A DNA stretch of 64,000 bases from Zhengella sp041738295 (lineage in GTDB: Bacteria; Pseudomonadota; Alphaproteobacteria; Rhizobiales; Rhizobiaceae), in NCBI GenBank assembly GCA_041738295.1, contig JBGSQC010000188.1:1-64000 (forward strand), in the 5' to 3' direction. Both the position numbers and the translations under genes were made by a program. Numbering within the stretch: position 1 is the stretch's first letter; each line of letters begins with the position of its first letter. Below the pieces are notes generated by a model. That model was not told the DNA's origin. It made no database searches and was given only the letters and a program-made list of their open reading frames with translations. Below, piece by piece: positions 47,617-56,703 of this stretch.

Positions 47617-47640
47617 AGTATTTCGAAGCTTGAAGCCTGA

Positions 47641-48285
47641 TCACTTCGGCTGAGCCTTCACCTTGTCCTGCTCTTCCTTGAGCTTCTTGGCGAATTCGTC
47701 GGAGCGCTTGGCGATTTCAGCCTGCAGTTCCTTCTGGCGGGCTTCGAAATCCGACTGCTGGGTTGCCGGGCCGTCATAAGCCTCTGTGAAACCTTTGAGC
47801 GACACCTTCACGGGGGTCGGCTGGTTCTGGAAGTTGACAGCCGTGATGGTCAGCTCGGTGCCACGCTTGAGGGCGGCGATCAATTCGTCGGTCAGCGGCG
47901 CTTCGGCAATGCAGCTCGGGTTGGGCTGGATCGGGCAGATGACATAATCCACCTTGGCGGTCTTGCCGCCGTCGATCTGCAGGCCGATACCGGGCGGCAG
48001 CATGCGCATCGGCGGCACCGTGATCTGCATCACGCGACGCTGTGCCTTGCCTGATAGCTCGATGAGCGACATCGCAACGAGCAACTGGCCGGATTCCTTG
48101 GCGATCTTGATGTTCTGCACATTGCAGACATCGGTGTCCTTCTGCTTCTGGCAGAGCTTGAACCAGCCTTCCGGCGTCTGCTGCTGCGGGGCCTGCTGGG
48201 CAAAGGCCGGCGTTGCCAGGGTTACGCCAGCGGTGGCAGCAAACAGGGCAAGCTGCGTTAGGGCGGTCGTCAGCTTCTTCGTCAT
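47641..48285 (-). CDS. Invasion-associated locus B (IalB) family protein
   Basis: A 214-residue exported protein; signal peptide about 1-29 (ending ATPAFAQ). The IalB core begins EGWFKLCQKQKDTDVCNVQNIKIA, with the paired cysteines of the family (LCQ..VC and ICPIQPNPSC), and ends with a long charged, coiled-coil-like C-terminal tail (DFEARQKELQAEIAKRSDEFA). In Bartonella IalB is linked to erythrocyte entry, but it is widespread in non-pathogenic alphaproteobacteria. The ATG at MTKKLTT has AGGAT upstream; earlier in-frame sequence is not coding-like. Confidence 0.88.
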   Translation of the reverse strand: MTKKLTTALTQLALFAATAGVTLATPAFAQQAPQQQTPEGWFKLCQKQKDTDVCNVQNIKIAKESGQLLVAMSLIELSGKAQRRVMQITVPPMRMLPPGIGLQIDGGKTAKVDYVICPIQPNPSCIAEAPLTDELIAALKRGTELTITAVNFQNQPTPVKVSLKGFTEAYDGPATQQSDFEARQKELQAEIAKRSDEFAKKLKEEQDKVKAQPK

Positions 48286-48603
48286 TTCACATCCTCTGAT
48301 CCAGAAGGCGCCATCAGCGCGTCGTGGTCTAGTGTTGCCCAAATGAGGCAATTGCAAGGCCCGTCCGCGCCGTTTGGGGCGCAGGTCAGTACCCGCTCGC
48401 AGGCGTGTTACACCGATGTTGCAGCCAAATCCAGTGCTGCAAAGCGAAACTGCGTTCTTGGTGTATGCCTGGAACGGATATGGCCTCATTTCTGCCAGAG
48501 CAAGTTGCTCAGGCAGGTGCTCGCCGTCACACTGAAGGCAGCGCCAAGACATGCTAACTTTTGGCAGACCGAATCATGTCTGGACCAGCACGGAGCCACA
48601 TTG
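48286..48603. other. Gene-free divergent region between IalB-like and oligopeptide-binding genes
   Basis: 318 nt with no convincing gene on either strand; an open frame through it in the plus direction lacks any Shine-Dalgarno and would put the true signal peptide of the downstream gene in mid-protein. It must carry both promoters. I see no repeat or FNR-like box. Confidence 0.5.
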
Positions 48604-50403
48604 ATGAAACTTCTTGGCCCGATGGCCGCCCTGTGCCTCGGCATTTTTGCCATGGCCTCCACGGCGAATTCTGAACCCGTCCATGCCATTGCAATGCATG
48701 GCGAGCCGGCGCTGAATGCGGACTTCACGCATTTTCCCTATGTTAATCCCGAGGCTCCCAAGGGTGGCCGCGTTACCTATGCCGTATCCGGCACCTTCAA
48801 CTCGCTCAACCCCTTCATCGTGCAGGGCGATGCCGCGCGCGGCCTGTTTGACCAGGAGCTTGGCTACAATGTCTATGAAAGCCTGTTGGCGCGGTCCCGT
48901 GACGAGGCGTTCACGCTCTATCCGCTGATTGCCAAGGCGCTGGAAACCGACGACGAGCGGACCTTCATCGAGTTCACGCTAGATGAGCGTGCCAAGTTTT
49001 CCGACGGCAAGGCGATCCGGCCGGAAGACGTGCTGTTTTCCATGAAGCTGCTGAGCGAAAAGGCCCGGCCGCTCTACAGGCGCTGGATAGGCCTTGTGAA
49101 AAAAATGGAAAAGACCGGCGACCACAAGGTGCGCTTTACCTTCAAGCCGGAAGCTGACCGGGAACTGCCGCTGCTGCTTGCCCTGCTGCCGATCTTGCCG
49201 GAACATGCCACGAAGGCCGAGACGTTCGACCGCAGCTCGGTTGAACCGATGATCGCCAGCGGTCCCTATGTGATCAGCGCGGTCAAGCCCGGCGAATCGC
49301 TGACCTTGACGCGGAACAAGGACTATTGGGCCAAGGACATCCCCTCCAAGGTTGGCTTCGACAATTACGACGAGATCCGCCTGATCTGGTTCCGCGAAGA
49401 CGGGCCGATGTTCGAGGCCGTGAAAAAGGGTCTGGTCGATGTCTTCCCGGACCGCGACCCGACGCGCTGGCTGCAGGAATATGACATTCCTGCTGTCACC
49501 GAAGGCCGTCTCGTCAAGGACGAGTTCGAGGAAGGCCTGCCGTCAGGCATGTACGGCTTCGTCTTCAACACGCGGCGAGAGAAGTTTGCCGATGTCCGGG
49601 TTCGCAAGGGGCTGGCGGGGCTGCTCGACTTCGAGTGGATCAACCGCAACCTGTTTGACAGTGCTTATACAAGGACCAAGAGTTTCTTTGACGGTTCGGA
49701 ACTGTCCTCGCACGGCGTTGCGGCAAGCGATGCTGAACGGGCGATCCTGGCCTCCTTCCCTGATGCCTTGGACCCCGATGCCATGGCCGGCACGCTTGCT
49801 CCGCCGGTTTCCGATGGTTCGGGCCGCGATCGCGCCTTCATGCGCCTGGCCTTCGAGCAGTTGAAGCAGGCCGGTTTCAAGGTCGAAGACCGGGTGATGC
49901 TGGGGCCGGACGGTAAGCCGCTGACGGTGGAAATCCTGCTCAATGGCAAGGCCGGCGTGTCGCTCGCCTCCGCATGGCAGCGCTCGCTGCAAACGCTTGG
50001 CATTGCGGTCGAACTGCGCTCCGTCGACAATTCGCAATACCAGCAGCGGCTGCAAACCTATGATTTTGACGTGATGCTGCAGCTCTACACATCCTCGCTC
50101 TCGCCCGGTGCGGAGCAGCAGGGCCGCTGGGGTTCGGCGGCGCGCGATCAGGAAGGCACCTACAATTTTGCCGGCGTGGCCAATCCGGCCATTGATGCGG
50201 CCATCCAGCAGCTCGTCAATGCGCGCACGAAGGCGGAGTTTGTCACGGCGGTGCGGGCCTATGACCGGTTGTTGCTGTCAGGCCACTACCTGGTGCCGCT
50301 CTACCATCTGGAGGGCCAGCGCGTGGCGCGCTCCAGCGCCATCAAGCGACCGGACAAAACGCCGGTCTATGGCTACCAGCTGCAAACCTGGTGGCGGGAA
50401 TGA
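48604..50403 (+). CDS. Extracellular solute-binding protein family 5 (oligopeptide/YejA-like)
   Basis: A 599-residue exported binding protein with signal peptide about 1-22 (MAALCLGIFAMASTANSE). The SBP_bac_5 features are clear: HGEPALNADFTHFPYVNPEAPKGG (YejA-type opening), FSDGKAIRPEDVLFSMKLL, FKVEDRVMLGPDGKPLTVEIL and a C-terminal GHYLVPLYHLEGQRVA. Such proteins deliver peptides, including microcin C-like ones, to an ABC importer, but no permease or ATPase gene is next to it. Its stop overlaps the mazG start (ATGA). The ATG is chosen because it begins a proper signal peptide. Confidence 0.9.
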   Translation: MKLLGPMAALCLGIFAMASTANSEPVHAIAMHGEPALNADFTHFPYVNPEAPKGGRVTYAVSGTFNSLNPFIVQGDAARGLFDQELGYNVYESLLARSRDEAFTLYPLIAKALETDDERTFIEFTLDERAKFSDGKAIRPEDVLFSMKLLSEKARPLYRRWIGLVKKMEKTGDHKVRFTFKPEADRELPLLLALLPILPEHATKAETFDRSSVEPMIASGPYVISAVKPGESLTLTRNKDYWAKDIPSKVGFDNYDEIRLIWFREDGPMFEAVKKGLVDVFPDRDPTRWLQEYDIPAVTEGRLVKDEFEEGLPSGMYGFVFNTRREKFADVRVRKGLAGLLDFEWINRNLFDSAYTRTKSFFDGSELSSHGVAASDAERAILASFPDALDPDAMAGTLAPPVSDGSGRDRAFMRLAFEQLKQAGFKVEDRVMLGPDGKPLTVEILLNGKAGVSLASAWQRSLQTLGIAVELRSVDNSQYQQRLQTYDFDVMLQLYTSSLSPGAEQQGRWGSAARDQEGTYNFAGVANPAIDAAIQQLVNARTKAEFVTAVRAYDRLLLSGHYLVPLYHLEGQRVARSSAIKRPDKTPVYGYQLQTWWRE

Positions 50404-51251
50404 CCGGAGCCAAGGCCATGATGCCGGGCCGCGACATCACCCGCCTGCTGGAGATCATGGCCGCGCTTCGCACGCCGGTCACCGGCTGCCCGTGGGATTT
50501 GGAGCAGGATTTTTCCACCATTGCCCCCTACACGATCGAGGAGGCCTATGAGGTGGCTGATGCGATCCGCCAGGGCGACATGCTGGAATTGCGGGACGAG
50601 TTGGGCGATCTGCTGCTGCAGGTGGTGTTTCATTCCCGCATGGCCGAAGAGGAAGGCGTCTTCGCTTTCCCTGATGTGGTCGAGGCCATCACATCCAAGA
50701 TGATCCGCCGGCACCCCCATGTGTTCGGTGACGGGACCGCCAATGATCCGGCCAAGGTGAAAGCTACATGGGAAGAGATCAAGACAGCCGAGCGCGCGCA
50801 GAAGCGGGCGGAACGCGAGGCTCTTGGGGTTTCAGCAAGGCAGGACAGCAAAGGCCATCTGGACACTGTTCCGATCTCCCTGCCCGCGCTGACCCGCGCC
50901 TTGAAACTGCAGGAGCGCGCAGCCCGCGTGGGGTTTGACTGGAAGGAGGCTGGGCCTGTCATCGACAAGATCGCCGAGGAAATCGGCGAGCTGCGCGAAG
51001 CGGTGGAAGCTGGCGACCACGCCCATGCCCGCGCCGAATTCGGCGACGTGCTCTTTGCGCTGGTCAATCTCGGCCGTCATCTCGGCATTGACAGCGAAGA
51101 GGCGCTGAGCCGCACCAATGCCAAGTTCACCCGCCGCTTCCACGCAGTGGAAACAGCCTTGACCGACGCTGGCAAAACACTGGAAGCAGCAAGCCTCGAC
51201 GAGATGGAAGCCTTGTGGCAAGCAGCCAAGAAAGATGAGCCAAGCAGCTGA
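50400..51251 (+). CDS. mazG: Nucleoside triphosphate pyrophosphohydrolase MazG
   Basis: A 283-residue tandem-domain MazG. Domain 1 has the metal motif in YTIEEAYEVADAIRQGD...LRDELGDLLLQVVFH (ExxE-12-28-ExxD) and domain 2 has EEIGELREAVEAGDH...AEFGDVLFALVNLGRH. It hydrolyses noncanonical and canonical NTPs to NMPs, limiting mutagenic nucleotides and ppGpp-linked effects. Its ATG lies in the stop of the oligopeptide-binding gene (ATGA), and the mazG stop is 8 nt from the convergent hflX stop. Later Mets at residues 7-8 are alternative starts. Confidence 0.95.
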   Translation: MTGAKAMMPGRDITRLLEIMAALRTPVTGCPWDLEQDFSTIAPYTIEEAYEVADAIRQGDMLELRDELGDLLLQVVFHSRMAEEEGVFAFPDVVEAITSKMIRRHPHVFGDGTANDPAKVKATWEEIKTAERAQKRAEREALGVSARQDSKGHLDTVPISLPALTRALKLQERAARVGFDWKEAGPVIDKIAEEIGELREAVEAGDHAHARAEFGDVLFALVNLGRHLGIDSEEALSRTNAKFTRRFHAVETALTDAGKTLEAASLDEMEALWQAAKKDEPSS

Positions 51252-51259
51252 GCGACTTC

Positions 51260-52672
51260 TCAGTCGCGGTCGTCATCCTTGCGCTCGCGCGGACGGCGGC
51301 CATGCACACGGTCGAGGATTTCCTGCGCGGTTGCGTCCGGTGCATTCAGCTCCAGTTCAACTCCGCCATCCTCTGAATTCTTGCGCGCCAGAACAGTTGC
51401 GTGGCTGTAGATCCAGTCGAGCAGCTTCAATTGTGCCGGTTCGAGGCGAATGCTCATGGTGACCATCTGGCCGCCGACTCGCGCCTCGATGGCGTTCATC
51501 AGTTCGGCTGTCCCCTCGCCCGTCACCGCAGAAACCGGCACCGGGCGTTCGCTGGCGGCAATCTGGTCCGCGTCTGCTGCCAGCCGCTCCCGCGTCTGCT
51601 CGTCCAGCAGGTCGGTCTTGTTCCAGACTTCCAGCACGCGTGACCGGTCCGAGGCATCGACGCCCAGACCCTTCAGGATATCTTCGACGTCTTGCGCCTG
51701 CGCAGCTGTGTCGGGATCGGCAATGTCGCGCAGATGCAGGACCAGATCGGCCTCGACCACTTCTTCCAGCGTTGCGCGGAAGGCTGCGACCAGATGGGTG
51801 GGCAAGTTGGAGATGAAGCCGACCGTGTCGGACAGGATGATTGTTGCGCCATGGGGAAGGCGAACGCGGCGCAGTGTCGGATCCAGCGTGGCAAACAGCA
51901 TGTCCTGCGCCATCACCTCGGCGCCGGTCAGCCGGTTGAACAGGGTCGACTTTCCGGCGTTGGTGTAGCCTACAATGGCCACCACCGGATAGGGAACCTT
52001 CTGGCGCTTGGCGCGGTGCAGGTCGCGGGTGCGGCGCACGCTTTCCAGCTCGCGCTTCAGCTTGATGATCTTGTCTTGAAGGATGCGCCGGTCGGCCTCG
52101 ATCTGGGTTTCACCCGGACCGCCGAGGAAGCCCGCACCGCCACGCTGTCGTTCAAGGTGGGTCCAGCTGCGCACCAGCCTCCCCTTCTGGTATTCCAGAT
52201 GGGCGAGATCGACCTGCAGAACGCCTTCCTTGGTGCGCGCACGGCGCCCGAAGATTTCCAGGATGAGGCCGGTCCGGTCCAGCACCTTGGCCTTGAACTG
52301 GCGCTCCAGATTGCGCTGCTGCACCGGTGTCAGCGGGTGATCGACGATAACGAGCTCGGCTTCACGCTCGGCAATGATGGCTGCCGCATCCTCAATCTTT
52401 CCCGTTCCGAGCAAGGTCGCGGCGCGCGGCTGCGACACCTTGATGATCTCGGAGTGGACAATCTCAAGGTCGATGGCACGTGCCAGGCCGCATGCCTCTT
52501 CAAGGCGCGCCTCGGGCGAGCGCTGCAGACGCGGGCGAGAAGGTTCGCTGCCGGCGGCAATTTTTTCACGCGGCTGAGGCACGACAGGAACGAGCACGAC
52601 CGCGCGTATGGCAACGGGCCTGCTGTCAATGCCTCCGGATGTTTCCGGCTTCACGCTGGATTGTCTGGCCAA
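51260..52672 (-). CDS. hflX: GTPase HflX
   Basis: A ribosome-associated GTPase that splits stalled 70S ribosomes after stress. About 470 residues: an N-terminal nucleotide-binding HflX domain (to about 180, with LERQRGGAGFLGGPGETQIEAD), then a GTPase domain with G1 GYTNAGKSTLF near residue 240, G3 DTVGF and G4 NKTD. The start is TTG directly after the hfq stop (TGATTG), the other candidate being GTG six codons later. Its close join to hfq is a conserved arrangement. Confidence 0.93.
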   Translation of the reverse strand: MARQSSVKPETSGGIDSRPVAIRAVVLVPVVPQPREKIAAGSEPSRPRLQRSPEARLEEACGLARAIDLEIVHSEIIKVSQPRAATLLGTGKIEDAAAIIAEREAELVIVDHPLTPVQQRNLERQFKAKVLDRTGLILEIFGRRARTKEGVLQVDLAHLEYQKGRLVRSWTHLERQRGGAGFLGGPGETQIEADRRILQDKIIKLKRELESVRRTRDLHRAKRQKVPYPVVAIVGYTNAGKSTLFNRLTGAEVMAQDMLFATLDPTLRRVRLPHGATIILSDTVGFISNLPTHLVAAFRATLEEVVEADLVLHLRDIADPDTAAQAQDVEDILKGLGVDASDRSRVLEVWNKTDLLDEQTRERLAADADQIAASERPVPVSAVTGEGTAELMNAIEARVGGQMVTMSIRLEPAQLKLLDWIYSHATVLARKNSEDGGVELELNAPDATAQEILDRVHGRRPRERKDDDRD

Positions 52673-52915
52673 TCAGGTGGCGCTGTCTTCGCCTTCGAAC
52701 ATCTGCACGGGCTGGCTCGGCATGATGGTCGAAATGGCGTGCTTGTAGACGAGCTGCGAATGGCCGTCACGGCGCAACAGCACACAGAAATTGTCGAAAG
52801 AGGTGACAACACCCGTCAGCTTGACCCCGTTGATGAGGAAAATGGTGAGTGGGTTCTTGTGCTTGCGGACAGTGTTGAGAAACAGGTCCTGAAGGTTTTG
52901 CGTGCGTTCAGCCAT
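52673..52915 (-). CDS. hfq: RNA chaperone Hfq
   Basis: An 80-residue Sm-like protein that forms hexamers and pairs small RNAs with mRNAs. Sm1: NPLTIFLINGVKLTGVVTSFDNFCVLL; Sm2: HSQLVYKHAISTIMPSQPV, with the YKH motif. The start is the ATG at MAERTQNLQ as in rhizobial relatives; an adjoining ATG (codon before) and one seven codons upstream are possible. hflX follows with no gap. In Rhizobiales Hfq affects nitrogen regulation, in keeping with the neighbours. Confidence 0.97.
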   Translation of the reverse strand: MAERTQNLQDLFLNTVRKHKNPLTIFLINGVKLTGVVTSFDNFCVLLRRDGHSQLVYKHAISTIMPSQPVQMFEGEDSAT

Positions 52916-53054
52916 CATTTTTCTTTCGCCGGCCATTATTGGTTTTTCGCCTGGCGCCGGAACCGGTCGTTACGCCAGGGACAAGAGCACACGAAGCGGT
53001 CCATCCTGAAACACAATGTAGGAAATCAACCCGCCTCGCACAGATGTCCGGTTA

Positions 53055-53918
53055 TCAAACCACGGTCTTTTCTGCAATGTCAAAGAAGGCCTGACGCAAC
53101 GAAAGTGCAATTGAACCCGGCTCACCATTGGCGATTGCAACATCATCAATTCGCACCACAGGCATCACAAGGGTGGTGGCTGCGGTGATGAACACCTCCC
53201 GCGCCTCCATGGCTTCCTCCACCGTAAAAGGCCGTTCCTCGATGGCCATTCCCATGGAGGCAGCCACATCAAAAAGCGTGGTGCGGGTGACCCCGCGCAA
53301 GATGCCGTATTCGGCCGGTCGCGTCACCAGGATGCCGTCCCGCGTGATGATCCAGGCATTGGTCGCGGCGCCTTCCTTGATGAAGCCATCCTCGTCGACA
53401 AACAGGGCTTCCTGTGCGCCGGCTTCCTTGGCCATTTGGCGGGCCATCACATTGGGCAAAAGTCCGACAGTCTTGATGTCGACTCGTTCCCAGCGGTTTT
53501 CCGGGACGGTGATGACATTGATGCCCTTGGCAGCGCGCGCCGCTGCTGCTGCCGGGCTGGTCTTCTTGGCGGTAACCACGAGTGCCGGGCGCACATGGGC
53601 TGCCGGAAACACATGGTCTCGCGGGGCAACACCGCGCGTCACTTGCAAATAGACCATGCCGTTGGTGATCCCGTTGCGCCGCACGACTTCGCGCATCACT
53701 GTTTCAAGGGACAGGCGATGCATCGGCCAGCCAATGGCGAGTTCGCCCAGCGAACGGTCAAGCCGGTCGAGATGGCGGCTCATGTCGATGATGAAGCCGC
53801 GCGCCACTTCGCAAACCTCATAAACGCCGTCAGCAAACTGGTAGCCGCGATCCTCCACATGAACTGCGGCCTGGGAATGCGGCAGGTAGCGTCCGTTGAC
53901 ATAGGCAATGCGCGGCAT
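53055..53918 (-). CDS. dat: D-amino-acid aminotransferase (class IV PLP)
   Basis: A 287-residue fold-type IV aminotransferase. The PLP lysine is in RVDIKTVGLLPNV, at the same place as Lys145 of Bacillus D-aminotransferase; VEDRGYQFADGVYEVCEV near the N-terminus and EGAATNAWI are also typical. It can move amino groups between D-amino acids and 2-oxo acids, giving D-Ala/D-Glu for cell wall or using D-amino acids as nitrogen source. It follows trkA by 33 nt and precedes hfq. Branched-chain or aminodeoxychorismate activity cannot be ruled out by sequence alone. Confidence 0.9.
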   Translation of the reverse strand: MPRIAYVNGRYLPHSQAAVHVEDRGYQFADGVYEVCEVARGFIIDMSRHLDRLDRSLGELAIGWPMHRLSLETVMREVVRRNGITNGMVYLQVTRGVAPRDHVFPAAHVRPALVVTAKKTSPAAAAARAAKGINVITVPENRWERVDIKTVGLLPNVMARQMAKEAGAQEALFVDEDGFIKEGAATNAWIITRDGILVTRPAEYGILRGVTRTTLFDVAASMGMAIEERPFTVEEAMEAREVFITAATTLVMPVVRIDDVAIANGEPGSIALSLRQAFFDIAEKTVV

Positions 53919-53951
53919 GATTGGCGGCTCCGTGGAACTTCGGGAATGGGA

Positions 53952-55328
53952 TCAAAAGAATTCGAGGCTGACGCGGAACATCTGCTCCACTTGGCGCACA
54001 GCCGATTGCAAGGCGAAAATCACCACCCGGTCACGGGACTTGATCTTCAATGAGCCGGACGGCTTCATCACCTTGCCATCACGGAAAATGGCGCCAATGC
54101 GCATGCCGTCGGGCAGATCAAGATCACGCAGGGCGGAGCCCACCAGCGGCGAGGTGTCCATGGCCTCGGCCTCGATGATTTCTGCCGCACCCCGGCTGAC
54201 CGAATGGACCGCACGAACACGCCCGCGGCGCACATGCTGCAAGACCTTGGAAATGGTGACATTGCGCGGATTGACATAGGCATCAATGCCGAGGCTGCGG
54301 GTGAATTCGTGGTAGCTCGGATTGTTGAGCAAAGCGAGGTTGCCCTTGCAGCCCATCCGCTTGGCCATGGCCGAAACCAGAATGTTGACCTGGTCGTCAT
54401 TGGTCAGCGCGACGATCAGGTCGCTTTCGCGAACATCGGCTTCGGTCAGAATGCCTTCGTCCAGCGCATCGCCATGCAGCACGACGCTCCGGTGCAACGT
54501 GTCGGCGATTTCCTCGGCGCGTTCAGCAGAAGATTCGATGATCTTGATGCGGGTCCGGTCCTCGCGCTCCTCCAGTTTCTTCGCCACATAGAGACCGATA
54601 TTGCCGCCGCCGACGATGACGATGCGCCTCGCCTCGGTTTCCTCATGGCCAAACAGGGCAAGCGTGCGCCGGATCTGGCTGTGCTCGACAACAACATAGG
54701 CAAGATCGCCAGCCAGCAACTGATCGCCGGAATGCGGGATGAACAGGCGGCCATCGCGCGACACGCCCACCACCGTTGCCGGCAGATCCGGGAACAGGTC
54801 TGTCAACTGCGACAGGGGAGTGTTGATGACCGGGCATTCCTCAAGGCATTCAATGGCCACCGACAAGACATTGCCTTCAGCAAAGCGGACCACATCCGTG
54901 GCTCCCGGAAGGGCAATGCGCCTCAGAATCATGTCGCCGACCTCGATCTCCGGGGAGATGATGACATCGATGGGAAGGTGATCGCGCGAGAACAGGTCCG
55001 AATAGTGTTTTTGCAGATAGGATTGGGACCGGATGCGGGCAATCTTGGTCGGCACGTTGAACAGTGAATGGGCCACCTGGCAGGCGACCATGTTGACTTC
55101 ATCATGCAGCGTCACGGCAATGATCATGTCGGCCTGTTCGGCGCCGGCAGCTTCCAGAACTTCCGGATGCGAGCCGTGGCCGACGAAACCGCGCACATCC
55201 AGCGTGTCGCGCACGATACGGATCAGTTCGGGCGACGTGTCGATGACAGTCACGTCGTTTTCCTCGGCAGCCAGCCTTTCGGCTATGCCATAGCCCACGC
55301 GGCCCCCGCCGCAAATGATCACACGCAT
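53952..55328 (-). CDS. trkA: Trk system potassium uptake protein TrkA
   Basis: A 458-residue cytoplasmic regulator with two RCK (NAD-binding plus C-terminal) modules. The first Rossmann motif is MRVIICGGGRVGYGIAERL at residues 1-19, the second RRIVIVGGGNIGLYVAKKL near 232-250; each is followed by a TrkA-C domain. It gates TrkH/TrkG potassium channels, which are not in this window. The place directly after ntrX (13 nt gap) is standard in Rhizobiales. Confidence 0.96.
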   Translation of the reverse strand: MRVIICGGGRVGYGIAERLAAEENDVTVIDTSPELIRIVRDTLDVRGFVGHGSHPEVLEAAGAEQADMIIAVTLHDEVNMVACQVAHSLFNVPTKIARIRSQSYLQKHYSDLFSRDHLPIDVIISPEIEVGDMILRRIALPGATDVVRFAEGNVLSVAIECLEECPVINTPLSQLTDLFPDLPATVVGVSRDGRLFIPHSGDQLLAGDLAYVVVEHSQIRRTLALFGHEETEARRIVIVGGGNIGLYVAKKLEEREDRTRIKIIESSAERAEEIADTLHRSVVLHGDALDEGILTEADVRESDLIVALTNDDQVNILVSAMAKRMGCKGNLALLNNPSYHEFTRSLGIDAYVNPRNVTISKVLQHVRRGRVRAVHSVSRGAAEIIEAEAMDTSPLVGSALRDLDLPDGMRIGAIFRDGKVMKPSGSLKIKSRDRVVIFALQSAVRQVEQMFRVSLEFF

Positions 55329-55341
55329 CCCCCGGTCCCCT

Positions 55342-56703
55342 TCAAACGCCCAATGATTTCAGTTTCCGGTGCAAGGCCGACCGCTCCATGCCGATGAATT
55401 CGGCGGTGCGCGAGATGTTGCCGCCGAAGCGGTTGATCTGCGCGATCAGGTAATCGCGTTCGAACATTTCACGGGCCTCCCGCAAAGGCAATGCCATGAT
55501 GTGCTGGTCGTTCTGGCCCGGTGTGCGCGGCATCATCTCGCCGATTTCAGCCGGCAGCAGGTCCGCGGTGATGGGCGCTTCCGGATTGTCGCCGCGCGAC
55601 AGGATCATCACGCGCTCTACATTGTTGCGCAGTTGGCGGACATTGCCCGGCCAGTTGTGCGCCTGGAGAACAGCCATGGCATCATCGCCGATGCGCCGGA
55701 TGCGGATGCCGGTCTGGCGGGCGACCTGGCCGACGAAATAATCGACCAGATAGGGAATGTCCTCGCGCCGCTCGGCCAGCGGCGGCACCATGACCGGCAC
55801 CACGGCAAGGCGATGGTAGAGGTCTTCCCGGATCACGCCTTCGGCAATCATGGCTTCGAGATTGCGCGCTGTTGACGAGATGATGCGCACATCCACCTTG
55901 ACGCGGCGCGTTCCGCCTACCCGCTCGAATTGCTGGTCGACCAGCACGCGCATGATCTTGTTTTGCGTCTCGCGCGGCATGTCAGCCACTTCATCGATGT
56001 AGAGAATGACGCCATGGGCTTCTTCCAGCGCTCCGACCTTTCGCTCGCCGCCATTTGACTCGGTCCCGAAAAGTTCGATTTCCATGCGTTCCGGCGTGAT
56101 CGCCGCCGCATTGACCGTCACGAAGGGTCCGCGGGAGCGCGCCGAATGGGCATGGATGGCGCGCGCCACCGCTTCCTTGCCGGATCCCGACGGCCCGATG
56201 ATCATCACCCGGCTGTTGGTCGGGCCGACCTTCTCGATGGTCTGTCGAAGCTGAGTCATGGCCGCCGATCCGCCGACAAGATCGAAGGAATCGGTCGTGC
56301 GCTTCTTCAGGTCGGTCACTTCACGGCGCAGGTTGGACGTTTCAAGCGCGCGTTCGGCAATCAGGATCAGCCGGTCCGACTTGAACGGCTTCTCGATGAA
56401 ATCATAGGCGCCGCGCCTGAGCGCCGAAACCGCCGTCTCGATGGTGCCATGGCCAGAAATCATCACCACCGGCAGCTCGGGATGCAGCTTCTTGATGTCG
56501 TCAAGCAGCGCCAGCCCGTCCAGCTTTGACCCCTGAAGCCAGATATCGAGAAACACCAGTCTCGGCACGCGGTCAGCAATGGCCGCCAGCGCGCTGTCGC
56601 TGTCATGGGCCGTGCGCGTCTCGTGCCCTTCATCTTCGAGGATGCCGGCCACCAGATCGCGAATGTCGACTTCGTCATCAACGACCAGAATGTCAGACGC
56701 CAT
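55342..56703 (-). CDS. ntrX: NtrX response regulator (AAA+ domain without GAFTGA)
   Basis: A 453-residue NtrC-family regulator. Receiver: Asp-rich DDE (10-12) and phospho-acceptor Asp53 in FLDIWLQGS. AAA+: Walker A GPSGSGKE at 170-177, Walker B ILYIDEVADMP. The loop that in NtrC carries GAFTGA is replaced here by GTESNGGERKVGALEE (about 213-228), so it should not open sigma-54 promoters as NtrC does; this fits known alphaproteobacterial NtrX. A Fis-type helix-turn-helix ends the protein. Its start overlaps the ntrY stop by 11 nt. In relatives NtrYX links nitrogen, redox and envelope responses. Confidence 0.94.
   Translation of the reverse strand: MASDILVVDDEVDIRDLVAGILEDEGHETRTAHDSDSALAAIADRVPRLVFLDIWLQGSKLDGLALLDDIKKLHPELPVVMISGHGTIETAVSALRRGAYDFIEKPFKSDRLILIAERALETSNLRREVTDLKKRTTDSFDLVGGSAAMTQLRQTIEKVGPTNSRVMIIGPSGSGKEAVARAIHAHSARSRGPFVTVNAAAITPERMEIELFGTESNGGERKVGALEEAHGVILYIDEVADMPRETQNKIMRVLVDQQFERVGGTRRVKVDVRIISSTARNLEAMIAEGVIREDLYHRLAVVPVMVPPLAERREDIPYLVDYFVGQVARQTGIRIRRIGDDAMAVLQAHNWPGNVRQLRNNVERVMILSRGDNPEAPITADLLPAEIGEMMPRTPGQNDQHIMALPLREAREMFERDYLIAQINRFGGNISRTAEFIGMERSALHRKLKSLGV

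Noticed and set aside
51692..53188. A 498-codon open frame on the plus strand opposite hflX and hfq
   Set aside because: Spans two intact genes on the other strand; composition of the translation is not protein-like.
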